Translations under genes and position numbers: made by a program
Notes under the pieces: model-generated
What the model was told of the DNA's origin: nothing
Database searches by the model: none
What the model saw: only the letters and a program-made list of their open reading frames with translations
Source: Rhodococcus triatomae BKS 15-14
GTDB taxonomy: Bacteria > Actinomycetota > Actinomycetes > Mycobacteriales > Mycobacteriaceae
Direction: 5' to 3'
DNA: 62,803 nt
Assembly: GCA_000341795.1 (NCBI GenBank)
Contig: AODO01000039.1
Coordinates: 1 to 62,803, forward strand
Shown: positions 26,769 to 35,950 of the stretch, piece by piece
Layout: every line of letters begins with the position of its first letter
Position numbering within the stretch: the stretch's first letter is position 1

Positions 26769-28393
26769 CGCTGTCCCCCGATCTCGTGCAGACGCTGACA
26801 CCGCTGCCGGTTCTGATCCCGATGCTCGCCGCCGCCGTGACACTGGTCGGCGGCCGCCGGCCTCGCTTCCAGCGCGCCGTCACGATCGCGGCACTCGCCG
26901 CCGGACTGGCCGTCTCGGTCGTGCTGCTCTACCTCGCCGACCGCGACGGCATCTCGTCGCTGCAGGTCGGTGGCTGGGAGTCGCCGATCGGCATCACGCT
27001 CGTCGTCGACCGGCTGTCGGCGATCATGCTGGTCGTCTCGTACGTCGTGCTGCTCGCCGTCATGGCGTTCGCCGTCGGGCAGGGTATTCACGACGGCAAC
27101 GAGCGGCAGCCGGTGTCGATCTTCCTGCCCACCTATCTGGCGCTGGCCGCGGGCATCTCGAACGCGTTCCTCGCCGGCGACCTGTTCAACCTGTTCGTCG
27201 GGTTCGAGGTGCTGCTGGCGGCCTCGTTCGTGCTCCTCACTCTCGGGGGGAGCGCCGACCGGGTCCGAGCGGGCGTGTCGTACGTGATGGTGTCGATGGT
27301 GTCGTCGCTGATCTTCCTGATCGGCATCGCCCTCGCCTACGGCGCCACCGGCACGCTGAACATGGCGCAGATGGCGTTGCGGCTCGACGACGTCCCCAAC
27401 GGCACCCGGATGGCGATCTACGGCGTCCTGCTGGTCGCGTTCGGCATCAAGGCGGCCGTGTTCCCGCTCTCGACCTGGCTTCCCGACTCCTACCCGACGG
27501 CGCCCGCACCGGTGACCGCGGTGTTCGCCGGCCTCCTCACCAAGGTCGGTGTGTACGCGATCATCCGTGCCCACACCCTGCTGTTCCCGCAGGGCGAGCT
27601 CGACGACGTGCTGCTGGTCTGCGGCCTCCTCACCATGATCATCGGCATCCTCGGTGCCATCGCCCAGTCCGACATCAAACGTCTGCTGTCGTTCACCCTG
27701 GTCAGCCACATCGGCTACATGGTCTTCGGCATCGCCCTGTCCACCCAGCAGGGCCTGTCCGGTGCGATCTACTACGTCGCCCACCACATCATCGTGCAGA
27801 CCACCCTGTTCCTCGTCGTGGGGCTGATCGAACGTCAGGCGGGGTCGTCGTCGCTGCGTCGACTCGGCGGTCTCGCGGCCGCCAGCCCGGTCCTCGCGAT
27901 CGTGTTCCTGATCCCGGCCCTCAACCTGGGCGGCATTCCGCCGTTCTCCGGGTTCATCGGCAAGATCGCACTGTTGCAGGCCGGCGCCGCCCATCCGAGC
28001 GTCCTGTCGTGGGTGCTCGTCGCCGGCGGCACGATCACCAGCCTGTTGACCCTGTACGTCGTCGCCCGGGTCTGGACGAAGGCGTTCTGGCGTGCCCGCG
28101 CCGACGCGCCCGAGGGTGAACTCGCGGACGTCAGCCCGTCGGCTCTCATCGACGAGTCCGAGACGGACATCGCGTTCGTCGACCGTGAGGACGTCGGCCG
28201 GATGCCCGCACTGATGCTGGTGCCGACCTTCGCGCTCGTCGCGGTCGGGATCGCGCTGACGGTGTTCGCCGGCCAGATCATCGCCGTCACCGATCGCGCC
28301 GCCACCGACCTGCAGGACCGGTCCATCTACATCGACGCGGTGCTCGGACCGAACTACTCCGAGCAGGTCACGGCGACGGGAGGCGACCGGTGA
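26765..28393 (+). CDS. mrpD: Mrp antiporter subunit D
   Basis: This 542-residue NuoM/NuoN-like subunit has about fourteen helices and is thought to form the second proton channel of the Mrp complex. Recognisable segments are SNAFLAGDLFNLFVGFEVL (with the conserved Glu), FGIKAAVFPLSTWLPDSYP (with the channel Lys), and NLGGIPPFSGFIGK. A charged cytoplasmic stretch lies at about residues 440-480 (DESETDIAFVDREDVGR). ATG 26765 overlaps the mrpC stop; the stop overlaps mrpE by 4 nt. Confidence 0.95.
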   Translation: MTLSPDLVQTLTPLPVLIPMLAAAVTLVGGRRPRFQRAVTIAALAAGLAVSVVLLYLADRDGISSLQVGGWESPIGITLVVDRLSAIMLVVSYVVLLAVMAFAVGQGIHDGNERQPVSIFLPTYLALAAGISNAFLAGDLFNLFVGFEVLLAASFVLLTLGGSADRVRAGVSYVMVSMVSSLIFLIGIALAYGATGTLNMAQMALRLDDVPNGTRMAIYGVLLVAFGIKAAVFPLSTWLPDSYPTAPAPVTAVFAGLLTKVGVYAIIRAHTLLFPQGELDDVLLVCGLLTMIIGILGAIAQSDIKRLLSFTLVSHIGYMVFGIALSTQQGLSGAIYYVAHHIIVQTTLFLVVGLIERQAGSSSLRRLGGLAAASPVLAIVFLIPALNLGGIPPFSGFIGKIALLQAGAAHPSVLSWVLVAGGTITSLLTLYVVARVWTKAFWRARADAPEGELADVSPSALIDESETDIAFVDREDVGRMPALMLVPTFALVAVGIALTVFAGQIIAVTDRAATDLQDRSIYIDAVLGPNYSEQVTATGGDR

Positions 28394-28941
28394 ACCGCGC
28401 GACGGTACTGCGGATCGGCACGCTGGCGTGGCTGGTGTTCGTGTGGGTCCTGCTGTGGGGCAACGTCTCCGTCGCCAACATCGTCGGTGGCCTGGTCGTC
28501 GCGATCCTGATAACGGTCCTGCTGCCGCTGCCCCGCGTTCCCGTCGGCGGTCGCATCCACGTGTGGTCGATCGTGAAGCTGCTCGGCGTGAGCCTCTGGT
28601 ATGCCGCGCAGTCGAGCGTGCAGGTCGCATGGCTCTCGGTTCGCCCCGGGCCGCCGCCGGTGACCGGTGTGCTGCGCTGCCGGCTCGCCATCAAGTCCGA
28701 CCTGGTCCTGACGCTGTGCGTCGACGTTCTCAACCTGATTCCGGGCACCCTCGTTCTCGAGGTCGACCAGGTGAAGCGGTCCGTCTACGTCCACGTCCTC
28801 GACCTGGGCACCGACAAGGCGGTGCATCAGTTCCATCGCACCGTGCGGCGACTCGAACGACTGTTCATCGAGGCTTTCGAGCGGCCCGCCGAGTGGGCGC
28901 CCGACACGACCGGAACCGACGCCACCCGAAAGGAACTGTGA
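28390..28941 (+). CDS. mrpE: Mrp antiporter subunit E
   Basis: This 183-residue small membrane subunit has two or three N-terminal helices (LAWLVFVWVLLWGNVSVANIV) followed by the conserved soluble part LVLTLCVDVLNLIPGTLVLEV, typical of MrpE/MnhE. It ends in a cytoplasmic tail. GTG 28390 overlaps the mrpD stop by 4 nt and its own stop shares a base with the mrpF start. It is required for assembly of the antiporter in characterised systems. Confidence 0.93.
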   Translation: MNRATVLRIGTLAWLVFVWVLLWGNVSVANIVGGLVVAILITVLLPLPRVPVGGRIHVWSIVKLLGVSLWYAAQSSVQVAWLSVRPGPPPVTGVLRCRLAIKSDLVLTLCVDVLNLIPGTLVLEVDQVKRSVYVHVLDLGTDKAVHQFHRTVRRLERLFIEAFERPAEWAPDTTGTDATRKEL

Positions 28942-29201
28942 TGACCACCGTGATCGTGATCGCGGGGGTGATGATGTCGATCGCCGCGGTGCTCACCGCG
29001 TACCGGCTGCTCGACGGCCCCGACACCCTCGACCGGCTCGTCGCCATGGACACACTCGTGGCTGTCTCCATCTGCGGCCTCGCGCTGTGGGCGGCCTACA
29101 GCATGGACACCACGCTCGTGCCCGCCATCGTCGCACTGTCCCTCGTCGGGTTCATCGGCTCGGTGTCCGTGGCCCGATTCCGAGTGCGAGACGACCAGTG
29201 A
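28941..29201 (+). CDS. mrpF: Mrp antiporter subunit F
   Basis: This 86-residue subunit has three hydrophobic helices, with the conserved YRLLDGPDTLDRLVAMDTL loop after helix 1 that defines MrpF/MnhF. It is part of the seven-subunit antiporter membrane complex. The start ATG 28941 overlaps the mrpE stop by one base, and AAGGAA lies a few nt upstream. Confidence 0.93.
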   Translation: MTTVIVIAGVMMSIAAVLTAYRLLDGPDTLDRLVAMDTLVAVSICGLALWAAYSMDTTLVPAIVALSLVGFIGSVSVARFRVRDDQ

Positions 29202-29545
29202 GCACCGTGCTCGACGTCGTCGCCGCGACCGCGATCCTGCTGGGCGCGCTGCTCGCGATGACCGCCGCCATCGGGATCGTGCGTTTCGGCGACACCTTGT
29301 CCCGCATGCACCCGGCGACGAAACCGCAGGTGATCGGCCTGGTCCTGGTGCTCGCCGGGTGCGTGATCCGGTTGCGCGGCAACGTCGACATCTGGATGCT
29401 CGTCCTCGTCGGTCTGTTCACTCTGGTCACCGCTCCCGTGATCGCACACACCGTCGGACGCGTCGCCTACCGCGAGCAGCGAGGGCGTGACGGGCTGGGC
29501 GTGGTCGGGGATCTCGACCGCGAGCACGAGCCTCCCCTCGGTTAG
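29198..29545 (+). CDS. mrpG: Mrp antiporter subunit G
   Basis: This 115-residue last subunit has three helices and the conserved IGIVRFGDTLSRMHPATKPQ loop of MrpG/MnhG. A polar, charged C-terminal tail extends about 25 residues. GTG 29198 overlaps the mrpF stop by 4 nt. The gene overlaps the convergent PAP2 gene by 4 nt at the stop codons, with no terminator between them, so the two transcripts must overlap. Confidence 0.93.
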   Translation: MSTVLDVVAATAILLGALLAMTAAIGIVRFGDTLSRMHPATKPQVIGLVLVLAGCVIRLRGNVDIWMLVLVGLFTLVTAPVIAHTVGRVAYREQRGRDGLGVVGDLDREHEPPLG

Positions 29546-30879
29546 AGCCCGCGGGTGACGTGGGCGCGTGGCTCGATTGCGTCCTCACGCCCGCCCCAGC
29601 GTGCGAGGGTGGTGCCCGGCGCGGCGAAGAAGGTGGCGTAGAAGCCGAGGACGACCGCGCCCGCGACGCCGAGGATCACCGGCACCGACACGACGGGTGC
29701 CGCGGCGATCGGCACGGCCAGGTAGCGGTAGCTCGCGAGCAGCGCCGCGAACGCGACCGCCCCGCCGACGACGAGACGGATCCGGAACCTGCCCCAGCCC
29801 CGTTCGGGATCACGCAGCGCCGATTCGATCGTCAGGCAGAGGACCACACCGGCGATCAGGTCGACGGCGTAGTGGTAGCCGAATCCGAGTGTCGCCATCA
29901 GCGTGCACACCAGCCAGAACGCGCCGCCCCAGCGCAGCCACCACGGGCCGCGGCGAGTGTGCACGAAGATCGACAACGCCCACGCGGTGTGCAGGCTGGG
30001 CATGCAGTTGCGTGGGGCGTCGCCTGCGAACACGAAGGGCGCCGGGTCGGTGCCGGTCGGGATCACCGTCGGCCAGTAGTCGCCGAGCTGAGCGCCCTGC
30101 CCCGCCGTCCCGAATGCGAAATCGGGGCCCACGACGGGGAACAGCAGGTAGAACAGGGGCCCGATCAGCCCGATGGCGAGGAAGGTCCGCACCAGGTGGT
30201 GCGACGGCCAGCCGTTGCGGAGCTGGTAGAGCGCGACGGCGATCGCCGCGACCGGCAGTTCGATGTAGACCCAGTGCAGGACGCCGTACCCGGCGGGACC
30301 GAGGGCGTCGACGACCTGACCCATCACCCAGGACGGCGCACCGAAGGCCCGGTCGGCGAGTTCGACGTACTGGTCGAGGACGGCCGGGCGGGTCATGACG
30401 GTGATCTGCAGCCAGACGTCGCCGATCTTCGTGGCGGCGATGAGCAGTGCTCCGAGTCCCGCGCCGAGCAGTGCGCTGCTGCGCTGCGCGCCGGTCCAGC
30501 GCCAGGCTGCGAGGACGGCGATGCCGGTGAGGACCCAGGTGGGTCCGTTTCCGACGGCGAACGGCCCGTCGGTCAGCAGGCGCCCGACGAGGAAGACGAG
30601 GTCGATCCCCAGGGCGGCGGCGAGCGCGACGATCCGCTGCCTGTTGGTCAGTCCGACCAGCCCGAGAGCGAGACCGGCCCACGGCACGGACATCGACTTG
30701 GGCGTCCCGGCGAAGTCGCGGGCGAGGGAGGCGAGTGGGCCCTCGAATCCGGAGCGGCCGGCCACCACCTGCAGGACGACCATCGCCACGGCCACGGCGA
30801 CGGCCGCGACGAGCGCGATGACCGGGCCTGCGCCCGGGCGCCGCCACGGCGTGGTGGTCGGCGAGTCCTCGATCAGCAC
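29542..30879 (-). CDS. PAP2-superfamily membrane phosphatase/phosphotransferase
   Basis: This 445-residue polytopic protein has the PAP2 catalytic motifs RNCMPSLHTAWAL (with SLHT) and GFGYHYAVDLIAG (catalytic His and Asp). The layout resembles the Aur1/Ipt1-like inositol-phosphotransferase branch, which transfers or removes phosphate groups on lipids. About ten transmembrane helices surround these motifs, which should face the outside. Start GTG 30879 follows TACTAT (30891-30886) by 6 nt without a Shine-Dalgarno, so it is probably leaderless. The lipid substrate is unknown; a role in cell-envelope lipid metabolism is plausible. Confidence 0.88.
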   Translation of the reverse strand: MLIEDSPTTTPWRRPGAGPVIALVAAVAVAVAMVVLQVVAGRSGFEGPLASLARDFAGTPKSMSVPWAGLALGLVGLTNRQRIVALAAALGIDLVFLVGRLLTDGPFAVGNGPTWVLTGIAVLAAWRWTGAQRSSALLGAGLGALLIAATKIGDVWLQITVMTRPAVLDQYVELADRAFGAPSWVMGQVVDALGPAGYGVLHWVYIELPVAAIAVALYQLRNGWPSHHLVRTFLAIGLIGPLFYLLFPVVGPDFAFGTAGQGAQLGDYWPTVIPTGTDPAPFVFAGDAPRNCMPSLHTAWALSIFVHTRRGPWWLRWGGAFWLVCTLMATLGFGYHYAVDLIAGVVLCLTIESALRDPERGWGRFRIRLVVGGAVAFAALLASYRYLAVPIAAAPVVSVPVILGVAGAVVLGFYATFFAAPGTTLARWGGREDAIEPRAHVTRGL

Positions 30880-30951
30880 CCGTACATAGTAAAGGGCGTG
30901 TGAACAGCGACTTAACGAAGCCGGTCCGAGAACTGGACGGTCGGATCCCGG

Positions 30952-32076
30952 TCAGTCCCGCAGCTCGCGTACCAGGGCGTCGACAACTCCGGTGAGGTCG
31001 CCGCGGCCGGCCGCGGCGACACGTCGCTGGCGTTGATAGGACGCACCGCGACGGGGAATGTCCTCGACGGCGGCGAGTTCGCGCTCGCACCCCAGGTCGC
31101 GCGCGACGGGCGCCAGATCCTGCAGCAGGTCGTGCAGGTCGTCGGTGACGAGACGCTCGTTGCTGTCGGCGTCCAGGATCACCTCGGCGTCGAGACCGTA
31201 GCGGGCCGCCCGCCACTTGTTCTCCTGCACGTGCCAGGGTGGCATCCCCGGCAGGTCCAGACCGGCCTCGAGCCGGCGGTCGAAGTGCACGACGAGGCAG
31301 TGGATCAGCGCGACCAGCGCCTCCAGTTCGGCCCACGTCGAGACACCGTCGCACACCCGGACCTCGACGGTCCCCCACTTCGGCGCCGGGCGGATGTCCC
31401 AGTGCAGGGCGCCGAGCCGTTCGATGACCCCGGTCTTCATCTGGTCGTGCACGAAACCCTCGAACTGCTGCCAGGTTTCGAACTGGAACGGCAGGCCCGC
31501 CGTCGGCAACTGCTGGAACATCAGCGCGCGGTTGCTGGCGTAACCGGTGTCGACGCCCGCCCACATCGGCGACGACGCGGACAGCGCAAGCAGATGCGGA
31601 TACTTCACGAGCAGTGCGTTGATGATCGGGAAGACCTTCTCGGCGGAGGAGACTCCGACGTGCACGTGCACCCCCCAGATCAGCATCTGGCGGCCCCACC
31701 ACTGGGTGCGGTTGATCATCTCGTCGTAGTGGGGATTGCGGGTGACCTGCTGCGCCGACCACTGCGCGAACGGGTGGGTGCCCGCACACATCAGCTCGAC
31801 CTTCTCCCGGTCGGTGGCCCGCCGCAGCAGCGTCATCGTCTCGCGGAGGTCGTCCATCGCCTCGCCGGTGGTGTCACAGATCCCGGTGACCAGCTCGACG
31901 GTGTTGCGCAGGAACTCCTTGTGCAGGCGCGGCTGCTCGCCGTCCGCGAGTTCGTCGGCCGCGGCGAGAACCTGCGCGGCCGTGTTGGACAGGTCGCGGG
32001 TGATCGGGTCGATCAGCGCGACCTCCCATTCGACACCGATGGTCGGCCGCGGGGAACCGGCGAAGGGGACTGCCAC
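30952..32076 (-). CDS. Carboxylate-amine ligase, YbdK/GCS2 family
   Basis: This ATP-grasp-like glutamine-synthetase-fold ligase has about 374 residues. It matches M. tuberculosis Rv0433 (putative glutamate-cysteine ligase 2) closely as I recall it: FAGSPRPTIGVEWEVALID, then RTQWWGRQMLIWGVHVHVG, ALSASSPMWAGVDTGYASN, and PPWHVQENKWRAARYGLDA. Family members ligate an amino acid to a carboxylate; weak glutamate-cysteine ligase activity is known for YbdK, but the physiological substrate is unclear. The start is uncertain. GTG 32076 has TTGGA upstream; GTG 32097 would add 7 residues. ATG 32142 falls inside the sodC terminator hairpin and is rejected. Confidence 0.9.
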   Translation of the reverse strand: MAVPFAGSPRPTIGVEWEVALIDPITRDLSNTAAQVLAAADELADGEQPRLHKEFLRNTVELVTGICDTTGEAMDDLRETMTLLRRATDREKVELMCAGTHPFAQWSAQQVTRNPHYDEMINRTQWWGRQMLIWGVHVHVGVSSAEKVFPIINALLVKYPHLLALSASSPMWAGVDTGYASNRALMFQQLPTAGLPFQFETWQQFEGFVHDQMKTGVIERLGALHWDIRPAPKWGTVEVRVCDGVSTWAELEALVALIHCLVVHFDRRLEAGLDLPGMPPWHVQENKWRAARYGLDAEVILDADSNERLVTDDLHDLLQDLAPVARDLGCERELAAVEDIPRRGASYQRQRRVAAAGRGDLTGVVDALVRELRD

Positions 32077-32103
32077 AGCGAAATCCAACCACAGCACAGA
32101 CGA

Positions 32104-32155
32104 CGACGCCGCGACGGGGAACCGGCCTGTGGCCGGTGTCATCGTCGCGGCGTCG
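32104..32155 (-). terminator. Large hairpin after sodC
   Basis: A perfect 13-bp outer stem (32104-32116 with 32143-32155) encloses an inner stem ACCGGCC/GGCCGGT with a TGT loop. It lies downstream of sodC and upstream of the GCS2-family gene on the minus strand. Confidence 0.75.
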
Positions 32156-32188
32156 CGTGGTGCTTCGGGGTCCGGTGACCCGGTGGTG

Positions 32189-32863
32189 CTACTTGATCAC
32201 ACCGCAGGCGACACGGGCGCCGGCGTCACCGGTGTCGAGCGTGGCCTGGTCGGGTGCAGGCGCGTAGCGCGTCGGGATGTTGGCGAAGTTGTCCGCCCCG
32301 GCGTGCACCACGATCGCGGTGCCCTTGTCGTCGTTCTGCAGATCCTCGATGGTGAACGCATCGGTGGTCGCGGTCAGGTTGGCGGTTCCGTCCTCACGCA
32401 CGAACAGCGAAGGCAGGTCGCCGCTGGCAGGATGTCCGGTGTGGCCCGCGACCTGCAGGTGCCCGCCCGCGGAGGTGAAGTCGCCCTCACAGGATCCGAC
32501 CGAGTGGATGTGCAGACCGTGGAAGCCCGGCTCGAGACCGTTCGCCGCGACCGTGACGACGACGGTCTCGCCGTCGCCGACGAAGGTGGCGGTGCCGGCG
32601 GCCTTGCCGTCGGCACCCTTGAGGACGGTGTTCAGACGGCTGGACGCGCCTTCGCCGCCGTGATCCTCGGAACCGTGGTCCGCGGGGGCAGCCATACCGG
32701 TCCACACGGCGGGCGTGGTGCCGGGAACGTCGCTGGCCTCCTGGTTCGGCGGGCTGCACGCGGTGAGACCCGCGGCCGCGAGGGCAACCATCGGGGCGAC
32801 GACGCGCAGGGACACGCGGCCAGACCGGGTCGTCTGTGAATCGCGTCGGGTAAGCAAGGCCAT
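32189..32863 (-). CDS. sodC: Cu/Zn-type superoxide dismutase, lipoprotein
   Basis: This 224-residue extracytoplasmic enzyme destroys superoxide. A lipobox LTACS follows the signal peptide (about residues 15-37), so it is a membrane-anchored lipoprotein. The SOD core shows [36 protein letters not shown], and [16 protein letters not shown], ending ACGVIK, so the Cu ligands are present. The mycobacterial SodC is known to lack the zinc site, and the same may hold here. ATG 32863 has AGGAG about 8 nt upstream. It follows the VirR-like and DUF3263 genes on the same strand. Confidence 0.95.
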   Translation of the reverse strand: MALLTRRDSQTTRSGRVSLRVVAPMVALAAAGLTACSPPNQEASDVPGTTPAVWTGMAAPADHGSEDHGGEGASSRLNTVLKGADGKAAGTATFVGDGETVVVTVAANGLEPGFHGLHIHSVGSCEGDFTSAGGHLQVAGHTGHPASGDLPSLFVREDGTANLTATTDAFTIEDLQNDDKGTAIVVHAGADNFANIPTRYAPAPDQATLDTGDAGARVACGVIK

Positions 32864-32972
32864 CAAACCGCTCCTTCGAGGTGGGCTGGAAGTGCACTGA
32901 TCATAGCCAGGCGTTCGAACCGACCTGCCGGTGGTCTACGACGGCCCATAGTTGATCGCGTCGCGGGCTGTG

Positions 32973-33530
32973 CTACGACGCGGTGACGATCACGATCACG
33001 CCGGGCGAGGCAGACGCGATGCCCGAGAATCGCTGCTCGGCGGGGATCCCGAGCTCCGCCGCGATCTCCTGCGCGGCCTTCTTCTCGGTCGCGGACGTCG
33101 CGGAGTAGTAGACCGTGGTCGTCGGGACGTTGCCGGTGCTGTAGTTGCCGGTCTCGGCCACGGTCCACCCGTCGGCCTCCAGGGTGGTCGCGGTCTCTGC
33201 GGCCAGTCCGCTGATGGTGCTGTTGTTGAACACCCGCACCGTGACCGAGGAGCGGTCGACACTCGTGGCGGCCGCGGCCTGCGCGGACACCGAGGCAGCC
33301 GTGGTCGCGGGGGCCTGCGTGGTGGTGGTCGGCCGGGCCGAGGCACCGGGCGAGTTCGGTGCCGCCGTCACCGGAGCCACGCTGGGCACGACGTCGGCGG
33401 CCTGGGAGTCCGACCCCGAACCGGAGAGACTCATCGCGCCGATACCGGCGAACGCGATCGCCAGGGCGATCAGGACCATCGCGAGAGCGCGGAGCGGGGG
33501 TCCCGACGGTGCCTGTTGCGGGGTACTCAC
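32973..33530 (-). CDS. virR: LytR_C-domain membrane protein (VirR-like)
   Basis: This 185-residue protein has one transmembrane helix (about 15-37, ALAMVLIALAIAFAGIGAM), a Ser/Thr/Ala-rich extracytoplasmic linker (about 40-95) and a C-terminal LytR_C domain (VTVRVFNNSTISGLAAETAT onward). It corresponds by position and architecture to M. tuberculosis Rv0431 (VirR), which restrains membrane vesicle release and affects envelope-linked immune responses. GTG 33530 has AAGG about 8 nt upstream. The gene lies 10 nt after the DUF3263 gene and 109 nt before sodC, so operon membership with the former is likely. Confidence 0.88.
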   Translation of the reverse strand: MSTPQQAPSGPPLRALAMVLIALAIAFAGIGAMSLSGSGSDSQAADVVPSVAPVTAAPNSPGASARPTTTTQAPATTAASVSAQAAAATSVDRSSVTVRVFNNSTISGLAAETATTLEADGWTVAETGNYSTGNVPTTTVYYSATSATEKKAAQEIAAELGIPAEQRFSGIASASPGVIVIVTAS

Positions 33531-33540
33531 GGCGTCGACC

Positions 33541-33867
33541 TTACGTGACGTCGAATCCGAGGCGCCTCGCCGCGCGCGCCTTCTGCCTGCTCGCACGCAG
33601 GCGTCGCAGCCGCTTGACGAGCATCGGATCCGCGGCGAGCGCCTCCGGCCGATCCACGAGGGCGTTGAGCACCTGGTAGTACCGGGTGGCCGACATCTGG
33701 AACAGTTCCTTGATGGCGTCCTCCTTCGCGCCCGCGTACTTCCACCACTGGCGTTCGAAGGAGAGGATGTCGTGGTCGCGACGGGTGAGTCCGTCGGCGC
33801 CGACCTCGTCGACGTCCTGTTGGTCGGTGGGCTGCGAATTCCGGCTACGCGCGACTGCGCCGTCCAT
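33541..33867 (-). CDS. DUF3263 small protein
   Basis: This 108-residue cytosolic protein has the DUF3263 helical core [24 protein letters not shown], then [20 protein letters not shown], followed by a basic C-terminus ([17 protein letters not shown]). It resembles Rv0430 of M. tuberculosis. The helix-turn-helix-like middle and basic tail suggest nucleic-acid binding, but no function is established. ATG 33867 has GAGGAG directly upstream, leaving a short spacer. It is the first gene of the minus-strand block DUF3263-virR-sodC-GCS2. Confidence 0.88.
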   Translation of the reverse strand: MDGAVARSRNSQPTDQQDVDEVGADGLTRRDHDILSFERQWWKYAGAKEDAIKELFQMSATRYYQVLNALVDRPEALAADPMLVKRLRRLRASRQKARAARRLGFDVT

Positions 33868-34124
33868 CTCACTCCTCAACGTCGAGCACCCGCCCCGAAC
33901 GCGGCCGGGTCTGTCGCTCCCGTCGACCCGTGCCGGTGCGGCCGACCGGGGCGAACGAATTACAACCCTGTACTTCCGCATCATTGAACCACGCGGGCCA
34001 CCCACGGTCAGGGTTCACGGCCGGGCGCGTCGCAGGTGTAATACACAACGCACTCCGCCCAGGCCGGTCGGCTCCGCCACGACCGGTCCCCGGGGGCGTC
34101 TCCGGCCACCACTATCCTTGCCGC

Positions 34125-34718
34125 ATGGCAATTCTTCCGATCGTGATCGTGGGCGACCCGGTGCTGCACCAGCCGACGCAACCGGTGACGCAGCCCCTCT
34201 CCGAGATCGCCGAACTCGTCGGCGACATGTACGACACGATGGACGCTGCCAACGGTGTCGGCCTCGCCGCCAATCAGGTCGGTGTTCCCCTGCGCCTGTT
34301 CGTCTACGACTGCCCCGACTACGACGCCGACCCGAAGAACGGCACCCGCAGGCGCGGCGAGGTGATCAACCCGGTGCTCGAGACGTCCGAGATCCCGGAG
34401 ACGATGCCCGACCCCGACGACGACGAGGAGGGCTGCCTGTCGGTTCCCGGCGAGCAGTTCCCGACGGGACGGGCGAACTGGGCGAAGGTCACCGGTGTCG
34501 ACCTCGACGGCGAACCCGTCTCGATCGAGGGAACGGGCTTCTTCGCCCGGATGCTCCAGCACGAGGTGGGTCACCTCGACGGCTTCCTCTACACGGACAT
34601 GCTGATCGGCCGGCACAAGCGGGCCGCGAAGAAGGTCGTCAAGCGGGCAGGCTGGGGCGTCCCCGGCCTGAACTGGACCCCCGGCACCGTCGAGGACCCG
34701 TTCGGGCACGATGAGTGA
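34125..34718 (+). CDS. def: Peptide deformylase
   Basis: This 197-residue metallohydrolase removes the N-formyl group from nascent proteins. The three signature motifs are intact: GVGLAANQ (44-51), EGCLSVPG (102-109, metal ligand Cys) and HEVGH (146-150, two His ligands and catalytic Glu). Usual HExxH reads HEYDH/HEVDH; here GH gives a slightly atypical fourth residue. An acidic insertion (PDPDDDEE) precedes motif 2. TATCCT at 34113-34118 ends 6 nt before the ATG with no Shine-Dalgarno, so the mRNA is probably leaderless. It overlaps the GNAT gene by 8 nt. Confidence 0.97.
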   Translation: MAILPIVIVGDPVLHQPTQPVTQPLSEIAELVGDMYDTMDAANGVGLAANQVGVPLRLFVYDCPDYDADPKNGTRRRGEVINPVLETSEIPETMPDPDDDEEGCLSVPGEQFPTGRANWAKVTGVDLDGEPVSIEGTGFFARMLQHEVGHLDGFLYTDMLIGRHKRAAKKVVKRAGWGVPGLNWTPGTVEDPFGHDE

Positions 34719-35844
34719 TGCCCCGTCGCCGGGCGGCAGACACCACCGGCGGACGAAGGATCTCCCCGTTCGGGAGGACACACCCGGGACCGCTCCCGAG
34801 GCCGCAACACCCCGGGCCGTCGACGACGAGACCGCCGGCACCGCCTCGGACAGCGCGACCGTTGCCATTCCGACTGCGGCGACGCGTGCCGCCGCGACGC
34901 CCCGGCCGGGCAGTCGCGTCGTCATGCGGTACAAGCTGCCGCCGGGCTACCCGCAGCCGCTCACGGACATCATCGGCGAGCTCGTCGGCCTGTCGCCCGC
35001 GGTCGTGGTCCGGGCCCAGGACGGCCGGGTCGTCCAGGTGGCTCCGGACCAGGTCGTCGCCCTCAAGAGCCTCGGTGCACGCCCGGTCGCGACGCGCGAG
35101 ATTCGTGCACTCGAACTGGCCGCGGCGGACGGCTGGCCCGGCACCGAGCAGGCGTGGATCAACGGCTGGCTGGTCCGGGCCGCCGACGGCTTCACCCGCC
35201 GCGCGAACGCGGCCGCGCCACTGGGGAACGCGCAGCGCCTGGGCGACCTGCACTCGGGCGACACCCTCGACCGGCTGCGCGCCTGGTTCGCCGAGCGCGG
35301 CCAGCCGCTGACGTTGATGTTGCCGGACCGCCTCGGCGCCGCGCCTGCGGGATGGACGTGCTCCCCCGAGGTGCAGGTGATGGCCGCCGACATCGGGAAC
35401 CTCACGCTGCCCGACGGCGAGTCGATGGTGACCGTGACGGACTCCCCGGAACCGCAGTGGCTCGCCACCTATCACTACCGGGGTGCGCCGCTCCCCGACT
35501 CCGCGGCACCGGCGCTCGCCGCGGTGAGCGAGGGCGAGGTCGCGTTCGGCGCTCTCGGCGGCCCCGGGGCCGGCGTCCTCGCGATCGCGCGCGCCGCGGT
35601 GACCGAAGCCCCGGACGGCAGACGCTGGGTGGGGCTGAGTGCCGTCGAGGTCGCGCCGCCGCACCGGCGCCGCGGGCTGGGGATGCTGATCTGCGCGGAG
35701 ATGATCCGCTGGGGCCGCGACCGGGGGGCGACGCACACGTACGTCCAGGTCGAGGCCGACAACGCCGGCGCGATCGCCCTGTACCGGACTCTCGGTCTGG
35801 TCGACCACCACCGGTACCGCTACGCCACCGCCCCGGCCACCTGA
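34711..35844 (+). CDS. GNAT-family acetyltransferase (Rv0428c-like)
   Basis: This 377-residue protein has a Thr/Ala/Pro-rich disordered N-terminus (1-70), a small beta-rich SH3-like domain (about 70-125, [20 protein letters not shown]) and a C-terminal GNAT domain. Acetyl-CoA binding is indicated by [19 protein letters not shown] (motif A, R/Q-x-x-G-x-G/A) and [21 protein letters not shown]. The acceptor is unknown. ATG 34711 lies inside the def coding sequence (8-nt overlap). From memory, M. tuberculosis places the same gene between def and xthA. Confidence 0.88.
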   Translation: MSDAPSPGGRHHRRTKDLPVREDTPGTAPEAATPRAVDDETAGTASDSATVAIPTAATRAAATPRPGSRVVMRYKLPPGYPQPLTDIIGELVGLSPAVVVRAQDGRVVQVAPDQVVALKSLGARPVATREIRALELAAADGWPGTEQAWINGWLVRAADGFTRRANAAAPLGNAQRLGDLHSGDTLDRLRAWFAERGQPLTLMLPDRLGAAPAGWTCSPEVQVMAADIGNLTLPDGESMVTVTDSPEPQWLATYHYRGAPLPDSAAPALAAVSEGEVAFGALGGPGAGVLAIARAAVTEAPDGRRWVGLSAVEVAPPHRRRGLGMLICAEMIRWGRDRGATHTYVQVEADNAGAIALYRTLGLVDHHRYRYATAPAT

Positions 35845-35858
35845 CCCACCTCCACCGC

Positions 35859-35911
35859 CGGGTGAGGGGAACCCTTGCCCGGTCTGCCCGGGCAAGGGTT
35901 CCCCTCACCCG
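35859..35911 (+). terminator. Long perfect hairpin terminator
   Basis: A 24-bp perfect stem (35859-35882 with 35888-35911) with a 5-nt TCTGC loop lies between the GNAT gene and xthA. A short TTT (35918-35920) follows 6 nt later; there is no continuous T-tract. Confidence 0.85.
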
Positions 35912-35950
35912 GGCAGATTTGGTGTCGGAGGGCCGAACTACGCTGCGGGC

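Noticed and set aside
32077..32142. ATG 32142 as start of the GCS2-family gene
   Set aside because: It lies within the perfect hairpin after sodC and lacks a ribosome-binding site; the conserved part begins after 32076.
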